This document shows, piece by piece, positions 9,575-16,442 of a stretch of 64,000 bases of DNA (the first letter of the stretch is position 1; every line of letters begins with the position of its first letter). The stretch comes from Microbulbifer sp. THAF38 (lineage in GTDB: Bacteria > Pseudomonadota > Gammaproteobacteria > Pseudomonadales > Cellvibrionaceae): positions 4,165,001 through 4,229,000 of the forward strand of contig NZ_CP045369.1 in the NCBI RefSeq assembly GCF_009363535.1, in the 5' to 3' direction. The notes under the pieces are model-generated. The model was not told where the DNA came from, did no database searches, and worked only from the letters and a program-made list of their open reading frames with translations. The position numbers were made by a program, and so were the translations under genes.

Positions 9575-9901
9575 CTAATTAGATTCTTCTTTTGGAAGTG
9601 GTACAGCTACATCCAATATTGTTACCCCATTCAAGCTATAACCATTAATATCCGAATAATCTTCCTTCATTCTTGATACGAATTCATTAACTAGATAATC
9701 CAGGCCTACATCTGAAACAGGGCCACGAATACGTCCAAAATTACTACAATGTAATGTCCAAGCCTTATCCCCTACCCCTCCACTAACAGTATAATTAATT
9801 AAAAGTAGCTTCGGGCCAAAACGACGCCATAACATACAACCTATATTGGTTGCCTGAAGTAAAACTATTATCACCAATAAAGAAAACACTGCACTATCCA
9901 T
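9575..9901 (-). CDS. Small membrane-anchored protein, unknown
   Basis: 108 residues. Residues 3-28 form one hydrophobic segment (VFSLLVIIVLLQATNIGCMLW). The rest is a soluble domain with SGGVGDKAWTLHCSNFGRIRGPVSD and a conserved-looking C-terminal strand VTILDVAVPLP. No family recognised. It is the first gene inside the island on the left and could be co-transcribed with the two genes to its right (34 bases apart). A bacteriocin-immunity role is conceivable from position only; nothing in the sequence shows it. Confidence 0.45.
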   Translation of the reverse strand: MDSAVFSLLVIIVLLQATNIGCMLWRRFGPKLLLINYTVSGGVGDKAWTLHCSNFGRIRGPVSDVGLDYLVNEFVSRMKEDYSDINGYSLNGVTILDVAVPLPKEESN

Positions 9902-9935
9902 ATAAATCTCTCTCTATCCACCAAAGCTGGTTAAT

Positions 9936-10196
9936 TTATTCTCCAATAGATGGCTTTTTCCAATGTTGAAATTGATTCTTTACACTAGCAATCAGTGCTG
10001 CCCTCTGTTGCTTCTTGCGAGACTCCTTTCTGCGTAGATTGTCACAAGATTTACATCGACTGTCACGACCACTACTGTTACGAGAGTTTAAGTGATATTT
10101 TTCCGCCCCTTGCCAGCAACGACACATACAACATTGAAGACGGCCTTGACTGTCGATGATTCTGCGGGGACGGCCGACATTTTGATTCTTATTCAT
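9936..10196 (-). CDS. Small zinc-finger-like protein, unknown
   Basis: 86 residues from ATG 10196 (MNKNQNVGRPRR). A TTG at 10238 that overlaps the upstream gene would give 100 residues. Two Cys pairs, CCMCRCW and CKSCDNLRRKESRKKQQR, about 30 residues apart, look like a zinc ribbon or a degenerate HNH-type zinc knuckle followed by a basic helix, suggesting nucleic-acid binding. P2-like systems use a small zinc-finger activator (Ogr/Delta) for late genes; this protein has the right size and a Cys-rich character but I do not see the Ogr sequence. It follows the Q-like gene and probably belongs to its operon. Confidence 0.45.
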   Translation of the reverse strand: MNKNQNVGRPRRIIDSQGRLQCCMCRCWQGAEKYHLNSRNSSGRDSRCKSCDNLRRKESRKKQQRAALIASVKNQFQHWKKPSIGE

Positions 10197-10222
10197 TTCT
10201 GCATTTTCCCAAAACTTATTAT

Positions 10223-10705
10223 CTACTGAGCATGCCAAGATTTAATACGCGGTGATCGTGGTTCCGGCTGCTCAAAAGCTGATTGTTTGAAGTTTCTTGC
10301 ATTTACTTTCCCGAATAGCATACCAATTAGTATCCAACGGCCAGTGTTAAGATACTCAACATATTGTCGTCGACTCATTTCAATCGATTTAGCTCTTAAA
10401 GCTTGAGTTTCAAATCCAGGCCTGCCAGCATAAAGCTCTAATTCAACAACTTTACGTGCACCAGGGAGTAACTGCGTCAATGTTATTAAGCAGCGATCAA
10501 CTTCCTCGGCCCTAGGACACTGATAACCATTTTGAGGGGCTGTTGATCGAATTAGCTCCCCACCGCTAGACATAAGTGCAGCAAGTGAATTCCCACTTCC
10601 CGCTAAACCATGTGGTAAGCCGCTGTGGCCGGCAGAGCTCCATTGAAGCCACTCTTCTAGACGTTGCTCTAATGCTTTCTTTAGTTTGTTATCTAATTGC
10701 GCCAT
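10223..10705 (-). CDS. Q-antiterminator-like or late regulatory protein
   Basis: 160 residues. Pattern: EQRLEEWLQWSSAGHSGLPHG, a linker with S-G-N-S, then RAEEVDRCLITLTQLLPGARKVVELELYAGRPGFETQALRAKSIEMSRRQYVEYLNTGRWILIGML. The EEW.W start, the 'E-VD--I--L' helix and a sigma-70 region-4-like HTH (the Y-LNTGRWIL segment) are the layout of lambdoid Q-type antiterminators (Phage_antitermQ family). The match is by pattern only. The island contains intrinsic terminators at 34800-34827 and 15823-15853 inside or ahead of the late genes, which would suit such a regulator. Alternative: a DNA-binding activator. Confidence 0.45.
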   Translation of the reverse strand: MAQLDNKLKKALEQRLEEWLQWSSAGHSGLPHGLAGSGNSLAALMSSGGELIRSTAPQNGYQCPRAEEVDRCLITLTQLLPGARKVVELELYAGRPGFETQALRAKSIEMSRRQYVEYLNTGRWILIGMLFGKVNARNFKQSAFEQPEPRSPRIKSWHAQ

Positions 10706-11324
10706 AAGTTAATAGTTCCAATTATGTGAACGAAGGCGATCTGGAGCCATAAAGAGTCATCCTGTTATCACTACAACTAAGTCTATTAGCTCAAGTTCCC
10801 TGGATAGCGCTTTCCATTACCAGCAAGGTAGAACTAGTTATCCCTTGCAGAGTGGACTCTTACCCCTCATCAATACGAAAGAGTTTTCTTTATGTGACAA
10901 CCATTCCTTTCTTCTTTGTCTTTACAGTTTTTTAAACTATAAAGACACTTCCCACTTTTAGTTAACTTGGGAAGGCTACTGTCAAAGTACTACAGCCTGT
11001 AGTAGGCTAGCTCACACGTTCGGCACAAGTGAACATAACCACTAATGTACATTTGAAATGTACTTTTAGCAACACTTCTTTGCGGTTTTTTGAGCGAATG
11101 TTCGTCTATAATGAATCTTTAATCGGAAAAAATTGATTTAGCATGTGGAGATACCTTGTGGCGAACTGGAAGATTTCTTGTACATCCGTGCATTTCTTAT
11201 AGTTGCATAGCTAAAGCTAGTGTTTAGAATTGATTAACGATTTGACAACGATCCATTTATTATGACCAATATATTCATCCCAAATGAACATACACTGACT
11301 GTTTATCAAGCGACAAAATGACAC
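10706..11324. promoter_or_regulatory. Divergent control region with a perfect 17-base palindrome
   Basis: 619 bases without a gene between the leftward Q-like operon and the rightward HTH regulator. At 11047-11063 lies GTACATTTGAAATGTAC, a perfect palindrome around a central G and a strong operator candidate. A consensus -10 hexamer TATAAT sits at 11107-11112, rightward, without a convincing -35 at 17 bases, so it may need an activator. CGAATGTTCG at 11095-11104 is a shorter palindrome beside it. These suggest autoregulation of the gene at 11325. Confidence 0.5.
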
Positions 11325-11828
11325 ATGAAAACAGTGAAAACTGGAAAGAAGAATGCGGCCTTGAAAGATCCTAACAACCAAGGAGCCAGTGAGCGTTTAC
11401 ATCAGCTCCTGACACGGAATGGGTATCCTGAAGGGCGTGGTCGTTTATCTAGGTTCTGCAAAGAATTTGGTGTAGGGAAGACAACTGCGGCCGCTTGGCT
11501 CAATAATGATGTGCTACCAAGAGATCGAGCAGAACAACAACGTATTGCCAGTGCTTTGGGAAGTAACGTTGGTTACTGGGCAACAGGGGAAGAGGGGAGA
11601 GACTTACAACAAGTTGACTTTTTATTGGTAGGTAAATGCGTTAATGCGATTGTCGTCTATTTACGTGATGAATGTGAATTAGATCCGGATACTTTACCTG
11701 ATATTGTACTAGCTGATGCATACGGCACCTTATATCGTTACGCTCAAGAAAATAATGGTGATATTTCTCCAGAGTTGGTTGCCAAAGTTTCTGTCCAGGT
11801 TCTCGCAAAACTGGCTCAAAAAAATTAA
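11325..11828 (+). CDS. CI-like HTH regulator, paralogue 1 of 3
   Basis: 167 residues. The N-terminal domain ERLHQLLTRNGYPEGRGRLSRFCKEFGVGKTTAAAWLNNDVLPRD is a lambda-repressor-type HTH. RLHQLL, the EGRGR turn, the recognition helix VGKTTAAAWL and the LPRD tail are shared almost position by position with the proteins at 36862-37413 and 37434-37928. After it comes QQRIASALGSNVGYWA and a C-terminal helical domain (VDFLLVGKCVNAIVVYL... ISPELVAKVSVQVLAKL) also shared by all three. There is no S24 peptidase (LexA/CI cleavage) domain, so it is not a self-cleaving repressor. It is probably a repressor or anti-repressor partner controlling the tail genes. Confidence 0.65.
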   Translation: MKTVKTGKKNAALKDPNNQGASERLHQLLTRNGYPEGRGRLSRFCKEFGVGKTTAAAWLNNDVLPRDRAEQQRIASALGSNVGYWATGEEGRDLQQVDFLLVGKCVNAIVVYLRDECELDPDTLPDIVLADAYGTLYRYAQENNGDISPELVAKVSVQVLAKLAQKN

Positions 11829-11887
11829 GGCCACTTTATAGAGATTAACTAGTTAATGTCTGAACTTTTAAATATATTTCCAGACTA

Positions 11888-11906
11888 CCCTGCTCATAGA
11901 GCAGGG
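11888..11906. terminator. Convergent hairpin between regulator and tail operon
   Basis: A perfect 8-base stem CCCTGCTC/GAGCAGGG with a 3-base loop lies midway between the ends of the rightward regulator (11828) and the leftward tail operon (gpD, 11963). No long U-run follows on either strand, so efficiency is uncertain, but the position fits bidirectional termination of the long late transcript. Confidence 0.5.
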
Positions 11907-11962
11907 ATTACCAGTAGCTAAGCTAGATATGATAGCTTCGTGTATTTAAAGCATCTTTTAGG

Positions 11963-12931
11963 TTATTCCTCCGAAGCTGCTTGAACTTGTGTCGTATAAC
12001 GCTGATTTTTTCCAATACTGTGAGTAGCTTGATCCACGGTCCACATACCATCGATTTGCTGATGAAAATCATTCAGGCGTAGAGGTGTTTTGGCCCGAAG
12101 ATTGGGGTTACCATCAACAGTAAATGACAATTTACCATTTTGACGTTTCAGGAAGCGTAGGCGTGCATCAGCAGCACTTTCTGCATCTGCTCGACCGGGC
12201 TTAATTTGCGGCAATCTTTCAACTGCACCACTACGATCCCCCGCTAAAGCCAGTTGCTCTGTAGCGGTAATTGGATCATGCCAGCGAGCCTCTACACCAC
12301 TAAAGCGGCCGCGATCAGGCAAAGTAAATCGCCAATTATCACATTCTCCAGAGGAGACAGGAACTTCAAGCAACTTTTTCCCGCTAGCACTCTTTGCCTC
12401 GCCTACAGGAACAAAAATCAAGCGATCACCCACTACCTTCGCTATAGCCTGCATTTCTATTGCAAGACGGGTTAGGAAGTTCATATCGCTTTCATTAGTC
12501 TGATCTAAATGATGAAACTTATGCTTAATTAGTGAGCTAGCAACAATAGGTGTTAAGTCATTATCCTTGCATATTTCGGTTATTAAATCGTTTAAAGTGA
12601 GATTATCCCAACTACGAGACTTATGAGTTTTTAATTTCTCATGTAAGTTACTCGCTCTTGCGGTAATCGTCATCTGACGATGTGGGCCGCTTAATTCTAT
12701 TTCGTCCACTACGAACTTTGGCATTATTTGCAAATCATTGTCATAACCCAGCTTGGCTGTAATGGAAACGCCTTTACGTGGTATCGCTAGACGACCTTCA
12801 GCATCATCTAAAATAATGCTCAAAGTATCAGAGGTATGACCTGCTTTATCTACCCAGGTAAAACCAAGGGCTCTTTGATTAAGAACTCTCCTTTCAATAC
12901 CCTCCACCTCTAAAACAAAACGTGGCAGCAT
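11963..12931 (-). CDS. D: P2 gpD-like tail protein (baseplate hub / late control D)
   Basis: 322 residues from ATG 12931 with GAGGGA five bases upstream. gpD of P2-like tails (gp27-like hub fold) sits between spike and tube at the centre of the baseplate. Typical features: LPRFVLEVEGIERR, GFTWVDKAGHTSDTLSIILDDAEGRLAIPRKG, the segment MTITARASNLHEKLKTHKSRSWDNLTLNDLITEICKDNDL, and NESDMNFLTRLAIEMQAIAKVVGDRLIFVP. It is the last gene of the leftward tail operon, the same terminal place as in P2 and R-type pyocins. Slightly shorter than P2 D (387). Confidence 0.85.
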   Translation of the reverse strand: MLPRFVLEVEGIERRVLNQRALGFTWVDKAGHTSDTLSIILDDAEGRLAIPRKGVSITAKLGYDNDLQIMPKFVVDEIELSGPHRQMTITARASNLHEKLKTHKSRSWDNLTLNDLITEICKDNDLTPIVASSLIKHKFHHLDQTNESDMNFLTRLAIEMQAIAKVVGDRLIFVPVGEAKSASGKKLLEVPVSSGECDNWRFTLPDRGRFSGVEARWHDPITATEQLALAGDRSGAVERLPQIKPGRADAESAADARLRFLKRQNGKLSFTVDGNPNLRAKTPLRLNDFHQQIDGMWTVDQATHSIGKNQRYTTQVQAASEE

Positions 12932-12941
12932 AGAAATCCCT

Positions 12942-13151
12942 CTAATCCCATAAATTAATCATTGGAGCGTTAATATTTGCTTCACTAAGATCTGGCATGG
13001 TAATACGCACTCCCTCTGGCAGTACGAATGGCAGCTTAGCAAGCTTTGGATTTGCTTCAAGTATCTCCGGTACTGCAGACTCCCGCCCATAAAAACTTTT
13101 ACAAACTTGATCCAAAACATCCCCCGCACGGGTGCGATATTCAGTGGCCAT
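12942..13151 (-). CDS. X: Tail protein X (LysM-like)
   Basis: 69 residues. Short LysM-like domain: TRAGDVLDQVCKSFYGRESAVPEILEANPKLAKLPFVLPEGVRITMPDL, the standard form of phage tail protein X, which helps build the tail/baseplate. It overlaps the end of U by 11 bases and precedes D by 10 bases, the P2 order U-X-D. Confidence 0.88.
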   Translation of the reverse strand: MATEYRTRAGDVLDQVCKSFYGRESAVPEILEANPKLAKLPFVLPEGVRITMPDLSEANINAPMINLWD

Positions 13152-13608
13152 ATTTTGCCCCGTAATAGGTCAGAGAAATTGAGAATTCCACACAGCGTGC
13201 CACACCATCAGAAAACGGATCCTTATCCGTTCTCTCTATATTTGTGATTGCCCAATACCCCATGGTTGCACCTCTTCCAGACATAAGTCGTAAAGGCTTT
13301 CCTTTTGCGGCTATAGCAGCCATCTCCTGAAGTTGATTAGGTTTACCAAACTCCAGTGGATAAATTTTTCCGCTAAGGTTAATATCACGAGTTCCCTGCC
13401 CAGTGAATTGAAGCTGTGGGTAACCTTGCGGACGATTACTATTCTGCCAATTAAACTTCCACGCCTGTCGCAATTGGTCGTACCCACAAGTATTTATAGC
13501 AAATGGAAAATCCCCAATTTTCAACATGGTTTCAGCATTTTGAGTCTCTGTAGGTTGAGAAGCGTATGCAGAGCCCCTGTTATTAACAGAGTCAGAGTTC
13601 CTATTCAT
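13141..13608 (-). CDS. U: Tail protein U (tail terminator/completion, P2 gpU type)
   Basis: 155 residues. The start ATG shares its A with the stop of T (TAATG), indicating translational coupling. The protein carries the gpU pattern MLKIGDFPFAINTCGYDQLRQAWKFNWQNS, RPQGYPQLQFTGQGTRDINLSGKIYP, LQEMAAIAAKGKPLRLMSGRGATMGYWAITNIE, and ends near FSISLTYYG. In P2 this protein completes the tail tube/sheath; in a tailocin it caps the head-proximal end, where no capsid will attach. The first about 25 residues are low-complexity, and the real start could be the Met at 13524 (MLKIG). Confidence 0.85.
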   Translation of the reverse strand: MNRNSDSVNNRGSAYASQPTETQNAETMLKIGDFPFAINTCGYDQLRQAWKFNWQNSNRPQGYPQLQFTGQGTRDINLSGKIYPLEFGKPNQLQEMAAIAAKGKPLRLMSGRGATMGYWAITNIERTDKDPFSDGVARCVEFSISLTYYGAKYGH

Positions 13609-15365
13609 TATGCTAGTGCCCCATTCAATATTCCAAGATCAAATAATGCACTACGTTGTTGAACTTCTTGGTTTCTTTGTCGTTTTTCCAGTTCCTCACC
13701 CATTTTTCTTGCTATTGCTTCCTCATCCATGCCTTGTGCCGGGTAAATATTGATTGGTGAGTTTATACTGTTTTGTACAGTGACATTATTACTACCCCGG
13801 GGTTTTACACCCGCTTGAGCCGCAATTTCCTCTGATGGAGCCCCAGGAGATATCTCTGTACCGAATAGCTTGTTACTTAGTGAAGAAGCCCCTCGGAATA
13901 ATTGTCCTATACGAGTATTACCAAATATCTGGGATACGAAGTCTTTTATTTGTGTAAAAGCTTTGTGTGCACCCTCTGTAAGTACATCCCAAAAACTACC
14001 TAGAGTATTATCGCGAATATTTATAAGCCAATTTCCAAATTGACTAACCAAAGAGACAACTTTGTCCCAGTGCACCCAAAGTAAACCTACAGCAGTAATA
14101 ATGCCTGCAACGATAAGGCCGGGAAGTGATAACAAGCTAATAAAGGGAAGTAGTACTACGGTCATGATTCCGGTTAATACCGCGCCAATAGATTTAGCAG
14201 CACTTCCGAATTCACTAAACTTGGAGATAAGAGTACCAATCCCTTTAAATATTTCTATAAAGCCAAGAACAAAATCTTTGATAAATTCTTTAGCTTCAGG
14301 TTTTTGTAACCATGCACTGAAAGTTTCGAACACTCCCATGAGTGTTGGCATTAATTCAGTGGCAATAGTATTTTTAAATCCTGTAAGGGTGGTGGTCAAC
14401 TTTAGCCAACTGGCGTTAAAAGCAGAAGATTGCTTAAGTTGGTCTTTGTCCAACACATTGCCAGTTGCATCGGCTTCATTATAGAGCTTGTCAAGATTAT
14501 CACTTCCACCATTGAGCATGTTAACCATGCCAACAGCATCGGCACCAAAGATTTTATCCGCTATCGCTACCCTATTTCCTTTATTTTCTATGGAACTCAT
14601 CGCATCCGCTATGGCCTTCAGCTGTTCTTCGGGACTCATCTGAGCCAAAGCCTGTGCCTCTAGTCCAAGTGCAGTTAAGGCCTTGGATGTTTCTTCCGCT
14701 TTTTTTGATATTTTATCTCCATTATTAAGACCAGCAAGGTTCGATATGGACTCCACCATGTTTTGGGCCCCCATATCAAATATCTCAGGAGACACACCAG
14801 AGCGCTCGGCAGCAAACCTATTTCGCTGCAACCCTTCGAAGGAAAAACCCAGCTTTTCTGCAGTATCTTTCGTTTGAGTACCAGAATCTGCTGTATCTTT
14901 AACAAACTGGAATAAAGAGATCGCGGATTGTATTCCTGGCACTGCCGCCAGAGCTTCCATTGAACCCTTAGGTTTTAACGATTTATTTTTTATAAATTTA
15001 CCAAATGAACTTAATTTATCTAAGGCTTTAGAGCGCTTTTCTAAATGTTTCAGTTTTTTGTCAACATTATCAATGCTAATTCCATACTTGTCGGCTGCTG
15101 CAGCCGCATCCTCTAGTTTTTTACTATGGATGTCTATCTCTCTTTTTGCCCTTCGTGCATTGACTCTATTTTTCTTATGGCTTTCTGATAATTTAGCAAG
15201 ACTATCTCTCTGCTTCTGCAGTCCTTTGGCAGCGGCCATGGCTTCATCAACATTTTTGATAGATTTACTAAAACGTTGCAACATTGTTTGGCTCTGAGTG
15301 ATTGCACTCTTAAAACCAGATGTTAGGGTGCCATCAAGGCTCATCAATATGGAAAATTTACTCAT
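13608..15365 (-). CDS. T: Tail tape measure protein
   Basis: 585 residues. Its length sets tail length. The N-terminal 100 residues are a lysine-rich coiled coil (SKSIKNVDEAMAAAKGLQKQRDSLAKL). A middle region with SGVSPEIFDMGAQNMVESI and MSPEEQLKAIADAMSSI is typical of P2-like T proteins. Two or three hydrophobic helices around residues 390-435 (VLLPFISLLSLPGLIVAGIITAVGLLWVHWDKVVSLV) follow, then a Gly/Ser-rich tail and a C-terminal helix. It is clearly shorter than P2 T (815), so the particle's tail should be shorter than P2's if the usual length rule holds. It directly follows the E/E' frameshift pair, as expected. Confidence 0.88.
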   Translation of the reverse strand: MSKFSILMSLDGTLTSGFKSAITQSQTMLQRFSKSIKNVDEAMAAAKGLQKQRDSLAKLSESHKKNRVNARRAKREIDIHSKKLEDAAAAADKYGISIDNVDKKLKHLEKRSKALDKLSSFGKFIKNKSLKPKGSMEALAAVPGIQSAISLFQFVKDTADSGTQTKDTAEKLGFSFEGLQRNRFAAERSGVSPEIFDMGAQNMVESISNLAGLNNGDKISKKAEETSKALTALGLEAQALAQMSPEEQLKAIADAMSSIENKGNRVAIADKIFGADAVGMVNMLNGGSDNLDKLYNEADATGNVLDKDQLKQSSAFNASWLKLTTTLTGFKNTIATELMPTLMGVFETFSAWLQKPEAKEFIKDFVLGFIEIFKGIGTLISKFSEFGSAAKSIGAVLTGIMTVVLLPFISLLSLPGLIVAGIITAVGLLWVHWDKVVSLVSQFGNWLINIRDNTLGSFWDVLTEGAHKAFTQIKDFVSQIFGNTRIGQLFRGASSLSNKLFGTEISPGAPSEEIAAQAGVKPRGSNNVTVQNSINSPINIYPAQGMDEEAIARKMGEELEKRQRNQEVQQRSALFDLGILNGALA

Positions 15366-15389
15366 GGAGTGGAAACCAAAATGGGAAGA

Positions 15390-15811
15390 TTAAAGAGGAT
15401 GCCTCGGCGCAGCTTGATCTTTGGGAAGATTATTCACCCAAACATTCAGCTCCTCACAACTCAGATCTGAAAGCTCTGTGAGACTCCAGCCAGTCCAGCT
15501 GGCCAGAGTGATTACTAGTCTTCGGATAGCCGAGGCACTTAGGATAAAAAACCTTCGTAGGTCTCATCTAGCTTTTTAAAATCTGCAGCATCCATATCTT
15601 CAATAACTGCTGGCGAGACCTCACAAAGGTTAGCGTAAGTTTCGGTCGCTAATTCACCATCGCCAACTGGTTGACGTTTGCGTTCCGCTTCTTTTTGTTT
15701 ACGCTCAATAGCCAGTAGATCACGCACTTTAGGGCGTCTCATTTGAAGTTCAGTGTATGTAATGCCCTGATATTCAACAGGAAACTCTAGCTTAATAATG
15801 TTATCAGACAT
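15390..15811 (-). CDS. E: Tail assembly chaperone gpE+E' made by -1 frameshifting
   Basis: The zero-frame gene E starts at ATG 15811 (GAGG five bases upstream) and stops at 15539, 90 residues, beginning MSDNIIKLEFPVEYQGITYTE. Its end contains GG T TTT TTA TCC TAA; slipping back one base on T TTT TTA (15551-15545) opens a further 51 codons ending at 15390. That extension reads SASAIRRLVITLASWTGW then SLTELSDLSCEELNVWVNNL, a typical E' sequence. The fusion would be about 140 residues against 142 in P2; E alone is 90 against 91 in P2. These chaperones coat the tape measure while the tube assembles, and both forms are needed in a fixed ratio. An upstream ATG-less start at 15835 is excluded because it falls in the terminator hairpin. 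Confidence 0.85.
15545..15551 (-). promoter_or_regulatory. -1 ribosomal frameshift (slippery) site
   Basis: T TTT TTA in the correct X XXY YYZ phase with the gpE reading frame, two codons before the zero-frame stop. P2 and most contractile/long-tailed phages use an equivalent site at this gene. Confidence 0.85.
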
Positions 15812-15822
15812 ATTTTCCTCAC

Positions 15823-15853
15823 AAAAAACCCGCAAGCTTGAAGCGCCTGCGGG
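15823..15853 (-). terminator. Intrinsic terminator/attenuator between FII and E
   Basis: On the leftward transcript CCCGCA...TGCGGG closes a hairpin (15853-15829) directly followed by six Us (15828-15823), a textbook intrinsic terminator. It lies between the tube gene (end 15904) and gene E (start 15811), inside the tail operon. Partial termination would keep sheath and tube abundant relative to chaperone, tape measure and late baseplate genes. Confidence 0.8.
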
Positions 15854-15903
15854 CGAAAAAATAAATTTATAGAAAGAGATTAAATAAAACTTTGTGTTTA
15901 GTA

Positions 15904-16413
15904 TTATCGGCCAATAGCAGCACGGAGTTCAGCAGTTTGGTCTACACCATCTACAACGCGCTTACCATTCAATACATCAATCTCAATAACTTGATGACCA
16001 TCAATACTCACAGAATAATAACGTAACTCCGCACTGTATTTTTGCTTATTCATCTCACCTGGCTTGTGTGTACCCGCTTCATAAGTACGAACCAACCCAC
16101 GCATCTTGATAATTACCGGTACCACCGAGCCATCTGCTTCACTTTGAGCTGCCGCACGAAGGGTTAAGGGCGTACCAGCCTGGCCTCCTTGCCCCCATTG
16201 GGCAAGCGTTTCCGCGTGATAACCTGCGAGAGTCCAGCTGGCTTCCAGCTTTTCAACTCTACCCATATCAATACCAATAGCTGCACCTAAACCACCACCG
16301 TTGTAATCTTCAGTAACAACTTTAAGACTTGGGGCTTCAAACTCCTCTACCAGCCCAGCATAACCTTTGCCATCGGCAAAGAGTTCCATATCTTTAAAAA
16401 TATAACCTTGCAT
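15904..16413 (-). CDS. FII: Major tail tube protein
   Basis: 169 residues (P2 FII 172). It forms the hexameric inner tube. Recognisable: MQGYIFKDMELFADGKGYAGLVEEFEAPSL, YNGGGLGAAIGIDMGRVEKLEASWTLAGY, IIKMRGLVRTYEAGTHKPGEMNKQKYSAELRYYSVSIDGHQVIEIDVLN, all standard for the P2 FII family. It follows the sheath gene by 29 bases, the invariant FI-FII order. A terminator lies just downstream. Confidence 0.92.
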   Translation of the reverse strand: MQGYIFKDMELFADGKGYAGLVEEFEAPSLKVVTEDYNGGGLGAAIGIDMGRVEKLEASWTLAGYHAETLAQWGQGGQAGTPLTLRAAAQSEADGSVVPVIIKMRGLVRTYEAGTHKPGEMNKQKYSAELRYYSVSIDGHQVIEIDVLNGKRVVDGVDQTAELRAAIGR

Positions 16414-16442
16414 TTTAAACTCCGCTTAGTCGAATAATTAAA

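Noticed and set aside
15812..15835. Earlier start for gene E at 15835
   Set aside because: It would place the start in the terminator hairpin; ATG 15811 has GAGG five bases upstream and gives the P2 length.
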